The position numbers and the translations under genes are program-made. A stretch of DNA of 8,075 nucleotides, from contig JANXSV010000304.1 of the NCBI GenBank assembly GCA_025356505.1, forward strand, positions 1 to 8,075, in the 5' to 3' direction. How positions within the stretch are numbered: position 1 is the stretch's first letter; every line of letters begins with the position of its first letter. The notes beneath the pieces were generated by a model that had not been told where the DNA came from, made no database searches, and saw only the letters and a list, made by a program, of their open reading frames with translations. This DNA is from Methylovirgula sp. (lineage in GTDB: Bacteria > Pseudomonadota > Alphaproteobacteria > Rhizobiales > Beijerinckiaceae). Shown here in pieces: positions 1 to 5,966 of this stretch.

Positions 1-36
1 ATCTTCTCAGACGCAGCTCGCTCAGCAAACCGAAGC

Positions 37-1443
37 TTAGTGAGCCAGAGCCTTATTGATGTTTTCAACCATCTTTTTAGCGTCCGCAAACAGCATCATC
101 GTGTTGTCTTTGAAGAAAAGTTCGTTCTCAACACCGGCGTAGCCAGCGGCCATGCCGCGTTTGATGAACAGCACGGTCTTTGCCCTCTCGACATCCAAAA
201 TCGGCATCCCGAAAATCGGGGATTTGGGATCTGTCTTGGCTGACGGGTTGGTCACGTCATTTGCGCCAATTACGAAGGCCACATCCGCCTGAGAGAATTC
301 CGAATTAATGTCTTCAAGCTCGAACACTTCATCGTAAGGCACGTTTGCCTCGGCAAGAAGCACGTTCATGTGGCCGGGCATGCGACCGGCGACAGGATGG
401 ATGGCGTATTTGACCTCGACGCCTTCCTTTTTCAGCAAGTCCGCCATTTCACGCAGCGCGTGCTGTGCCTGCGCCACCGCCATGCCATAACCTGGCACGA
501 TGATAACCTTCTCGGCATTTTTCATGATGTAAGCGGCATCTTCGGCCGAACCCTGTTTTACGGGGCGGGCTTCAACGGCACCGGCAACGCCTGCGGGACC
601 GGAATCGCCGCCAAATCCGCCCAGGATCACTGATATGAAGCTACGGTTCATGCCTTTACACATGATGTAGGACAGGATCGCTCCGGAGGATCCGACGAGC
701 GCGCCGGTGATGATGAGAGCCATATTGCCAAGCGTGAAGCCGATGCCCGCCGCTGCCCAACCTGAATAGGAATTGAGCATAGACACAACGACGGGCATGT
801 CTGCGCCACCGATGGGCACGATGATGAGCACGCCCAGCGCGAAGGCTGCCAAAGCGATGATCCAGAAAATGAAGTGGCTTTCGGTTGCAAAGAAAATAGC
901 GATCAGAGCGATCAAGCCCGCCGCGAGGCCCGCATTGATGATGTGCCGATTTGGCAGCATAATCGGCTTGCCGGACATGCGGCCGTCGAGTTTGAGAAAA
1001 GCGATAATCGAACCGGTAAAGGTGATCGCACCGATGGCCAACCCAAGCGCCATTTCTATCAGGCTCGCGCCGTGAATGTGGCCGTTCTCAACTATACCGA
1101 AAGCTTGAGGCGCATAGAGCGCGCCCGCCGCAACGAATACGGCAGAAAGACCGACCAGCGCATGGAAAGATGCGACAAGCTGCGGCATGTCGGTCATTTT
1201 TACGGTTTTTGCGCGCCAAGCCCCGAAACCACCGCCGATGCCTATACCTCCGATCACCATCAGCCAGCTCGTGAAGCCCGAAGGAGGCGACAGCAGGAGC
1301 GTCGTGAGGACGGCAAGGCCCATACCGACCATACCAAAGAGATTGCCCTGACGCGATGTTGCCGGGCTGGACAAGCCACGGAGCGACATGATGAAGAGGA
1401 TGCCAGCGACGAGGTAGAGAACGGCTGCGAGGTTAGCGGACAT
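37..1443 (-). CDS. pntB: NAD(P) transhydrogenase subunit beta (PntB)
   Basis: This is the beta subunit of the proton-translocating transhydrogenase, an inner-membrane enzyme that couples inward proton flow to hydride transfer from NADH to NADP+. The 468-residue product has the usual family length. Residues 1-265 are a multi-helix membrane domain (dII). They include His94 in ASFHALVGLS and the Asp215/Asn224 segment in GGADMPVVVSMLNSYSGW, which match conserved proton-channel residues of the family. Residues about 290-468 form the NADP(H)-binding domain (dIII), with a GYGMAVAQA nucleotide loop (318-326), GANDVTNP (393-400) and KRGMAAGYAGV (428-438). I chose the ATG at 1443. It lies 4 bases after the pntA2 stop and gives the family's normal N-terminus, whereas an in-frame extension to 1503 would add 20 residues overlapping pntA2. 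It is the last gene of the operon. Only 36 bases follow its stop, and no clear terminator is visible there. Confidence 0.97.
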   Translation of the reverse strand: MSANLAAVLYLVAGILFIMSLRGLSSPATSRQGNLFGMVGMGLAVLTTLLLSPPSGFTSWLMVIGGIGIGGGFGAWRAKTVKMTDMPQLVASFHALVGLSAVFVAAGALYAPQAFGIVENGHIHGASLIEMALGLAIGAITFTGSIIAFLKLDGRMSGKPIMLPNRHIINAGLAAGLIALIAIFFATESHFIFWIIALAAFALGVLIIVPIGGADMPVVVSMLNSYSGWAAAGIGFTLGNMALIITGALVGSSGAILSYIMCKGMNRSFISVILGGFGGDSGPAGVAGAVEARPVKQGSAEDAAYIMKNAEKVIIVPGYGMAVAQAQHALREMADLLKKEGVEVKYAIHPVAGRMPGHMNVLLAEANVPYDEVFELEDINSEFSQADVAFVIGANDVTNPSAKTDPKSPIFGMPILDVERAKTVLFIKRGMAAGYAGVENELFFKDNTMMLFADAKKMVENINKALAH

Positions 1444-1447
1444 GCGT

Positions 1448-1894
1448 TCAGCCTTTTTTCTTGTACATGGACAACATCCGTTCGGTGACCATGAAGCCGC
1501 CAAAGATGTTCACTGAAGCCAAAACCAGCGCGATAAACCCGAAAAGGCGGGCCCAGCCTGAGCCTTCTTCACCCATTCCGCCCATGCTCACCGACACAGA
1601 TAACAAAGCGCCGACAACGATTACCGATGAAATAGCATTGGTGACGGACATCAGAGGTGTGTGAAGTGCGGGCGTTACTGACCAAACGACGTAGTAGCCG
1701 ACAAAAATTGCCAGCGCGAAAATGGCCAACCGGAACACGAAAGGATCAACCGCGCCGCCTGTGGCAGCATGACCCACAGCGCCAGCCACGTCGCCTAGCT
1801 GACTGACGAGGCTATGCGCTTGATCGGCTGCAAGCTGGGCCGCTTTGGCGGCGGCATCCGCCTTATCCAGAATTTGCTGGGCAGTGTCGGCCAT
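1448..1894 (-). CDS. pntA2: NAD(P) transhydrogenase subunit alpha part 2 (PntA2/PntAB)
   Basis: This is the membrane part of the transhydrogenase alpha subunit, separate from the NAD-binding part as in Rhodospirillum-type enzymes. The product has 148 residues. Residues 1-50 are rich in Ala and Gln and probably form a helix followed by a flexible Gly/Ala linker. Three or four hydrophobic segments follow: about 52-72, 80-101 ([19 protein letters not shown], the conserved core) and 116-137, ending in a short basic tail (KKKG). Together with the PntB helices these form the proton channel domain dII. The ATG at 1894 is preferred over the in-frame TTG at 1900. The ATG has an AAGGA 9 bases upstream, while the TTG would have only 3 bases between that site and the start and would overlap pntA1. 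The 2-base gap after pntA1 and the 4-base gap before pntB point to translational coupling. Confidence 0.96.
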   Translation of the reverse strand: MADTAQQILDKADAAAKAAQLAADQAHSLVSQLGDVAGAVGHAATGGAVDPFVFRLAIFALAIFVGYYVVWSVTPALHTPLMSVTNAISSVIVVGALLSVSVSMGGMGEEGSGWARLFGFIALVLASVNIFGGFMVTERMLSMYKKKG

Positions 1895-1896
1895 GT

Positions 1897-3054
1897 TCAA
1901 GCGTCCTTATCGGCTGTTGGCTTGGGGGCGAAATTGGGATGAACCACCGCGCCATCGCGGGTGAGGCAGGTGGCTTTGACAAGCTCATCGTCCCATTTCA
2001 CAGCAATGGCCTTGTTCGGCTTGTCGATCATGGTTTCGACGAAAGCATAAAGGTTTCGGGCATAGAGCGCCGACGCGGTGGCAGCCAGACGGCCAGGCAC
2101 ATTGTTATGGCCAACGATCTTGACACCGTTCGAGGTGGTGACGATTTCCCCGGCTTTAGCGCCTTCGACGTTGCCGCCGCGCTCAACCGCGAGATCGATA
2201 ATGACCGAGCCTGCACGCATAGAAGCGACCATCTCTGCCGACACAAGCTTCGGAGCTGGTCTTCCGGGGATCAGCGCCGTGGTGATAACGATATCCTGCT
2301 TGGCGATATGTGCCGCCACAAGTGTCGCTTGCTTGGCCTGATAGTCGTTAGACATTTCTTTGGCATAGCCGCCCGAAGTTTCGGCAGCCTTGAACTCTTC
2401 GTCTTCAACGGCGATGAATTTGGCACCCAAAGACTCAACTTGCTCTTTGGTGGCAGGCCGCACGTCGGTTGCCGTGACAATTGCGCCAAGGCGGCGGGCG
2501 GTTGCAATCGCTTGCAAACCGGCGACGCCGACACCCATAATAAAGACGCGCGCGGCAGGGACAGTGCCCGCGGCGGTCATCATCATCGGGAAAGCGCGAC
2601 CATATTCAGAGGAAGCGTCAACCACGGCGCGGTAGCCTGACAGATTGGCCTGGGACGAGAGCACGTCCATAACCTGAGCGCGGGTTATGCGCGGCATCAA
2701 CTCCATGGCGAATGCATCGATACCGGCAGCGGCCATGGCATCAACGTCACCCTCGTTGCCGTATGGGTCCATCGCGGCAAAAACCATCGCGCCTTTTTTA
2801 TACAGGCTGAGTTCGTGACCGACGGGCCTACGCACTTTAAGCACGATGTCCGCGTCATGCAGCGTATCTTGAGCGTTTGGCGTGATCGTTGCGCCAGCTG
2901 CGGAAAAATCAGCGTCCTGAATTCCCGAGGTTGCCCCTGCGCCAGCCTGCACAGAAACAGACGCGCCGAGACCCGTAAATTTTTTCACGGTTTCAGGCGT
3001 GGCGGCAATGCGGGTTTCGGCAGCGGTCGTTTCAGTGGGAACGGCAATACGCAT
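1897..3054 (-). CDS. pntA1: NAD(P) transhydrogenase subunit alpha part 1 (PntA1/PntAA)
   Basis: This is the soluble NAD(H)-binding subunit (dI) of the transhydrogenase, which sits on the cytoplasmic face and passes hydride to NADP+ on PntB. The 385-residue product belongs to the alanine dehydrogenase/PNT fold. The N-terminal half (about 1-140) carries MRIAVPTET at the start and [19 protein letters not shown] at 122-140. The Rossmann half has GVGVAG at 174-179, with Asp197 after the second strand (TATDVRP). The mobile loop SGGYAKEMS is at 227-235, with its family-conserved Tyr230. The C-terminal tail (KPTADKDA) is short and has no membrane segment, which confirms the split form. The ATG at 3054 has GGAG 6 bases upstream. 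A 79-base gap separates it from the oxidase subunit gene. I found no promoter there that I would trust. Confidence 0.97.
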   Translation of the reverse strand: MRIAVPTETTAAETRIAATPETVKKFTGLGASVSVQAGAGATSGIQDADFSAAGATITPNAQDTLHDADIVLKVRRPVGHELSLYKKGAMVFAAMDPYGNEGDVDAMAAAGIDAFAMELMPRITRAQVMDVLSSQANLSGYRAVVDASSEYGRAFPMMMTAAGTVPAARVFIMGVGVAGLQAIATARRLGAIVTATDVRPATKEQVESLGAKFIAVEDEEFKAAETSGGYAKEMSNDYQAKQATLVAAHIAKQDIVITTALIPGRPAPKLVSAEMVASMRAGSVIIDLAVERGGNVEGAKAGEIVTTSNGVKIVGHNNVPGRLAATASALYARNLYAFVETMIDKPNKAIAVKWDDELVKATCLTRDGAVVHPNFAPKPTADKDA

Positions 3055-3133
3055 GTAAAACTCCGGAAGCTTCAGTTTTGGGCATATCTATCATATCGCG
3101 TCGGCCAAACATGTGTTTACCGCGCACCATGCT

Positions 3134-3280
3134 TTAAAGCAGGAAAATAGCCATGCCTACCAGCAGCACAATGCAGCCGATGAGCACGAATTTGCTCAAA
3201 TTCAGAAACAACCGGTAAGTGTGGACATGCTCCGCATAGTCCATGGCAGGATGCCCGTTTGACGTATCAATATCAGCCAT
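3134..3280 (-). CDS. aa3-type cytochrome c oxidase subunit IV-like small membrane protein
   Basis: This 48-codon gene encodes a protein that starts MADIDTSNGH, continues AMDYAEHVHTYRLFLNLSK, and ends in one membrane helix (about residues 31-48, FVLIGCIVLLVGMAIFLL). A short acidic or polar N-terminus, a MDYAEHxxTYxxFL motif and a single C-terminal helix are the hallmarks of the bacterial aa3 oxidase subunit IV family (COX4_pro_2). That subunit packs against the haem-copper oxidase core and is not catalytic. ATG at 3280 is preceded by a GGGG run at a suitable distance. The gene lies directly upstream of pntA1 on the same strand, an arrangement I recall from other alphaproteobacteria. The core oxidase genes are not in this window. 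The assignment rests on motif recognition in a very short protein. Cotranscription with pnt is inferred. Confidence 0.8.
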   Translation of the reverse strand: MADIDTSNGHPAMDYAEHVHTYRLFLNLSKFVLIGCIVLLVGMAIFLL

Positions 3281-3366
3281 TTTTAACCCCAACGAGAAGA
3301 ATTACTAACCTCTGTCCAGCCCCGATGTACCGTATATTATCAGGGGCGACAATGGTAAGTTACGAC
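3281..3366 (-). promoter_or_regulatory. Intergenic leader upstream of the oxidase subunit IV/pnt cluster
   Basis: These 86 bases separate the ABC1 kinase stop from the subunit IV start, on the same strand. They are the likeliest place for a promoter serving the downstream cluster. On the minus strand there is an AT-rich GATAATATAC stretch that could hold a -10 element, but no convincing -35 pairs with it. The imperfect inverted repeat GCCCC-T-GAT / ATC-GGGGC (3319-3347, loop of 12 bases, one bulged base) surrounds the same stretch. It has no following T run, so it is a poor intrinsic terminator. It may be an operator or mRNA structure, or chance. Confidence 0.3.
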
Positions 3367-4719
3367 CTATGGCGTTAATCCAACCTTGAGAAGCGCTGCG
3401 CCCTGCCTTTGCGCCACTTTATCCTGTGAGAAATCGGCAATGGCTTCGTTGAACAGGCGGAAGAAATTCAATTCGGCGTTGAGATGCAGAAACACGCCGC
3501 CAAGTCCTATGGCGGCGCGGTCCATGAATACGAACTCGCGGGGAACCTGAACCGGGCCCTTTTCTTTCAAGGCCTTATGCACCTGAAACGCCTCGGCGCG
3601 GCCATATTGCCCCGGCGCAACACCATCAGCGATGGTGCGCACGCGGTCATCCAGTAGAGGCCCGTAAATGAACTTCGCCCACACATTCAGCACGTCGATG
3701 AGGTCATTCTTCAAACCTTTAAAACCCCATGTCTCATAGGCATGAACCAGACGGGCACGATCGTTCTCCAGCAGCCCGTGATACAGATCGACAACGCCGG
3801 CGACGAATTTGGGCGGGAACACGCGAATGCAGCCGTAATCCAACAGGTTTATGCCCTGAGTCGCGCCATCTTCGCTAAAAACGGTGTAATTCCCCAGATG
3901 CGGATCACCATGAATGACGCCGAAGCGCGAAAACGGCACCCACCATGCCTTGAACATCGCCACGGCGATGCGGTTGCGCTCGTCCTGCGAATGGTTCTTG
4001 AATGACAGCAGCTTTTCCCCCTGGAGCCACTGCATGGACAACAGCCGTCCGGTCGACAGGTCATTGAAGATGTTCGGCACCCGAACCTGCGGCTCGTTTT
4101 GCAGCATTTCAGTGTAAAGCGCGGCGTGCTTCGCCTCTCTGGTATAGTCCAGTTCCTCGCGAATGCGCTCGCCGATTTCCTTGTAGATTTCGCGCGTGTC
4201 TATGGCCGAATCAAACCGGCGATGAATCGAAAACAACATGCTTAGCTGCGAAAGATCGGCTTCGACCGCAGATTTCATGTCAGGATATTGCAGCTTGCAG
4301 GCGAGGCTGTCGCCCTGCAACGAGACGGCGCGGTGCACCTGGCCAAGCGAAGCTGCGGCTGCCGGTTGCAAGTCAAAACTCTTGAATTTTTGCTGCCAGT
4401 CGGCACCGAGCTCGCTCATCATGCGGCGGCGCACGAAAGCAGCGCCCATCGGCGGCGCATCAGACTGCAGTTTCTGCAATTCTTCGGCATATTTTGGCGG
4501 CAAAGCTTCCGGAATGGTCGCCATAAGTTGCGCAACCTTCATCAACGGGCCTTTAAGCCCGCCCAAAGCAGTTGCCAGCGCAACGGCTCCCACGCCCGCA
4601 TCCGCATTGGAAAACCGCGACGTTGCCATTTTGGCGGCGACACCGCTCAAATTTGCGCCGACACGGGCATAGCGGCTGGCGCGGGCAGAAAAACGGTTTT
4701 TTTCAAGATCGTCGGACAT
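3367..4719 (-). CDS. ABC1/UbiB-like atypical protein kinase family protein
   Basis: The 450-residue product belongs to the ABC1 (AarF/UbiB/COQ8) atypical kinase family. In order it shows a KVAQLMATIPEALPP motif at 61-75 (the place of the family's KxGQ), the KLQSDAPPM segment (83-91), the Ala-rich nucleotide loop AAAASLGQVH (120-129), and a probable ATP-contacting Lys142 in ACKLQYP. ELDY (189-192), the catalytic loop HGDPHLGN (270-277) and the metal-binding DYG (294-296, replacing DFG) follow. Members are linked to ubiquinone biosynthesis or lipid homeostasis, often as ATPases rather than protein kinases. This one is shorter than UbiB and lacks its C-terminal membrane helices, and no ubi gene is adjacent, so I give no symbol. 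ATG at 4719 has only a weak GAG upstream. An inverted repeat lies between its start and the HxlR remnant. All catalytic motifs are intact, so it is probably active. Confidence 0.9.
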   Translation of the reverse strand: MSDDLEKNRFSARASRYARVGANLSGVAAKMATSRFSNADAGVGAVALATALGGLKGPLMKVAQLMATIPEALPPKYAEELQKLQSDAPPMGAAFVRRRMMSELGADWQQKFKSFDLQPAAAASLGQVHRAVSLQGDSLACKLQYPDMKSAVEADLSQLSMLFSIHRRFDSAIDTREIYKEIGERIREELDYTREAKHAALYTEMLQNEPQVRVPNIFNDLSTGRLLSMQWLQGEKLLSFKNHSQDERNRIAVAMFKAWWVPFSRFGVIHGDPHLGNYTVFSEDGATQGINLLDYGCIRVFPPKFVAGVVDLYHGLLENDRARLVHAYETWGFKGLKNDLIDVLNVWAKFIYGPLLDDRVRTIADGVAPGQYGRAEAFQVHKALKEKGPVQVPREFVFMDRAAIGLGGVFLHLNAELNFFRLFNEAIADFSQDKVAQRQGAALLKVGLTP

Positions 4720-4745
4720 GGAGCTCGGGCGCGTTTGAGAAATTA

Positions 4746-4778
4746 CATCCTCATACGCTGCTTTGAGCCGAGAGGATG
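4746..4778. repeat. Inverted repeat CATCCTC-N19-GAGGATG
   Basis: Perfect 7-base arms at 4746-4752 and 4772-4778 are separated by 19 bases. They lie in the 62-base gap between the end of the HxlR frame and the start of the ABC1 kinase gene. Read on the minus strand the hairpin is followed by TAATTTCTC, only mildly T-rich. It could end HxlR transcription weakly or lie in the kinase leader. The long loop makes it a weak structure, and chance is possible. Confidence 0.35.
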
Positions 4779-4781
4779 AAT

Positions 4782-5168
4782 TTAAAGCGCGATTTGGGCC
4801 GGTGGCGGCACAAATGCCGCACGCGCATCGGTGATTTGCGCGAAATGTTCGTCAGCCCAGCCCGCCAGCGCCTTAATATGCGGCATCAGGCTTTTGCCGA
4901 TTGGCGTTAGCGAATAGGCCACGGCGGGCGGCACGGACGCATGAACATGACGGGCAATCAGCCCATCCTACTCAAGGCGGCGCAAAGTCTGCGACAGCAT
5001 CCGCTGCGAAATATCATCTATGGCGCGTTTGATCACAGTAAAGCGCATCGTCCCGATTTCGTGCAAATTGAGCAGCACCAGCAGGCTCCAACGGTCGCCG
5101 ATGCGGTCAAGCACATTGCGAATCGGGCATTTCTGATTTTCCAGATCAACGGCGCGGCGCGATTTCAT
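4782..5168 (-). pseudogene. HxlR-family transcriptional regulator interrupted by an in-frame TAG
   Basis: The first 66 codons encode the N-terminal part of an HxlR winged-helix regulator: Cys14 in QKCPIRNVLDRIGDRWSLLV, then the recognition helix region DISQRMLSQTLRRLE. A TAG at 4968-4970 stops the frame. The same frame then runs 61 more codons to a TAA at 4782 and reads DGLIARHVHA, the PPAVAYSLTPIGKSL wing, and the helix MPHIKALAGWADEH. That is the rest of a normal HxlR protein, with the stop replacing one residue between LE and DGL. Without read-through the product lacks the wing and dimerisation helix and should not work. ATG at 5168 (MKSRR) gives the family N-terminus with AAGG upstream. 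A 30-residue upstream extension to 5258 has no ribosome site and an unlike sequence. Cys14 occupies the redox-sensing position known from HypR/YodB. A sequencing error remains possible. Confidence 0.85.
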
Positions 5169-5249
5169 GAAAGCCTTAGTTGGGTTGGTTTTACGGGGGT
5201 GGTTACTTTCAAAACCCTGCTTGTGCGCCCTTTCCCAATTCTTTACATC

Positions 5250-5274
5250 GGTATGCATTAGATACCAAGTCTAA
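5250..5274. promoter_or_regulatory. Probable HxlR-type operator: two overlapping inverted repeats
   Basis: GGTAT (5250-5254) and ATACC (5262-5266) form a perfect inverted repeat with a 7-base spacer. TTAGA (5258-5262) and TCTAA (5270-5274) form a second with the same spacing, shifted 8 bases. Both are 17 bases long and sit 23-47 bases upstream of the reductase start. Dimeric HxlR regulators such as YodB bind short inverted repeats with a similar spacer in divergent promoters, so this is the natural site for the adjacent regulator. No clear -35/-10 pair could be assigned in either direction. The functional call is inference. Confidence 0.5.
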
Positions 5275-5275
5275 T

Positions 5276-5291
5276 TTAAGAACTTAAGGAG
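5276..5291 (+). promoter_or_regulatory. Ribosome-binding site of the reductase gene, overlapping a palindrome
   Basis: AAGGAG at 5286-5291, 5 bases before the ATG at 5297, is a near-ideal Shine-Dalgarno site and fixes the start. It overlaps a perfect 12-base palindrome, TTAAGAACTTAA (5276-5287). Its first bases could therefore be hidden in a weak hairpin or covered by a DNA-bound regulator. Confidence 0.7.
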
Positions 5292-5296
5292 ATGAG

Positions 5297-5908
5297 ATGA
5301 AAATTGCTTTGATTGGAGCCAGCGGCAATGCCGGATCGCGGATTTTGGCTGAACTTTCTAACCGTGGCTTGAGCGTCACCGCTATTGCGCGCGACATCTC
5401 CAAAATCGCCAAGCTTACTGGTGTTACGGCGGTCGAGGGTGACGTCTATGACAAGGCGCAGATTGTAGCGCTGGTGAAGGGTTATGACGTGCTCATCAGC
5501 GCCGTGCATTTCTCGTCCAGCGACGCGGATTTGCTGATCGGGGCGGCGCACGAGGCGGGCGTCAAGCGCTATCTGATTGTTGGCGGCGCAGGCAGCTTGC
5601 TGACTCCCGATGGCAAAAAGGTGATCGAAAGCCCGCATTTCCCTGAAATCTATAAGGTCGAGGCCACCGCGGGCGCTAAATTCCTTGACAAGTTGCGGGC
5701 GCAAAGCGCCGTGCCGTGGACTTATCTCTCACCTCCGGCGATTTTTATTCCGGGTGAACGCACCGGAAAATTCCGCCTCGGCCTTGATAATCTGATCTCA
5801 GATGACAAGGGCATCAGCACGATTTCGATGGAAGATTACGCGATCGCCCTGGCCGATGAAGTGCAAAAGCCTGCGCATTTAAACCAGCGGTTTACCGTCG
5901 GATATTGA
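5297..5908 (+). CDS. NAD(P)-binding NmrA/COG2910-like reductase
   Basis: The 203-residue product is a short, single Rossmann-domain protein of the atypical SDR type (COG2910, related to NmrA-like and flavin/biliverdin reductase B-like proteins). It opens MKIALIGASGNAG, with the glycine motif G7-x2-G10-x2-G13, followed by Arg32 in IARD, which is suitable for the 2'-phosphate of NADP. GDVYD is at 49-53, VGGAGSL at 95-101, and WTYLSPPAIFIPGERTG at 141-157. There is no signal peptide or membrane segment, so it should be cytoplasmic. The substrate is unknown; quinones, flavins or other electrophiles are plausible from the family and the divergent HxlR gene. It is the only plus-strand gene in the window. 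If the neighbouring regulator is really inactive and was a repressor, this gene may be constitutively expressed. Confidence 0.92.
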   Translation: MKIALIGASGNAGSRILAELSNRGLSVTAIARDISKIAKLTGVTAVEGDVYDKAQIVALVKGYDVLISAVHFSSSDADLLIGAAHEAGVKRYLIVGGAGSLLTPDGKKVIESPHFPEIYKVEATAGAKFLDKLRAQSAVPWTYLSPPAIFIPGERTGKFRLGLDNLISDDKGISTISMEDYAIALADEVQKPAHLNQRFTVGY

Positions 5909-5927
5909 GACCCTCGGACATTTTGAT

Positions 5928-5962
5928 CAATTGCCGCGGTGCTGACGAGATCGCGGAAATTG
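5928..5962. terminator. Inverted repeat between convergent genes, possible bidirectional terminator
   Basis: The arms CAATTGCCGCG (5928-5938) and CGCGGAAATTG (5952-5962) pair over 11 positions with one mismatch and a 13-base loop. The repeat fills most of the 58 bases between the stops of the reductase gene (5908) and cckA (5967), which converge here. A shared terminator is the natural reading. No T run follows the stem in either direction, so it is not a textbook intrinsic terminator. Confidence 0.45.
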
Positions 5963-5966
5963 GCAC

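Noticed and set aside
1..36. Terminator downstream of pntB
   Set aside because: No stem followed by a T run is visible in the 36 bases available. It may lie beyond the window.
1444..1503. Possible 20-residue N-terminal extension of PntB
   Set aside because: It overlaps the end of pntA2 and is unlike the family. The ATG at 1443 gives the canonical N-terminus.
874..2640. Long plus-strand open frames opposite the pnt genes (about 874-1488 and 1939-2640)
   Set aside because: They are antisense to clear pnt genes, have Arg/His-rich compositions with no recognisable domains, and are explained by the GC-rich codon use of the real genes.
3055..3133. Possible separate promoter for pntA1
   Set aside because: A TTGGCC and some TATG-like stretches occur, but none has acceptable -35/-10 spacing, so no promoter is called.
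3130..3141. Palindrome TGCTTTAAAGCA at the end of the subunit IV gene
   Set aside because: It includes the last codon and stop of the gene and is too short and loop-less for a terminator. It is probably chance.
5169..5258. Possible 30-residue N-terminal extension of the HxlR protein
   Set aside because: There is no ribosome site before 5258, the sequence is not HxlR-like, and the start codon would lie inside the probable operator.
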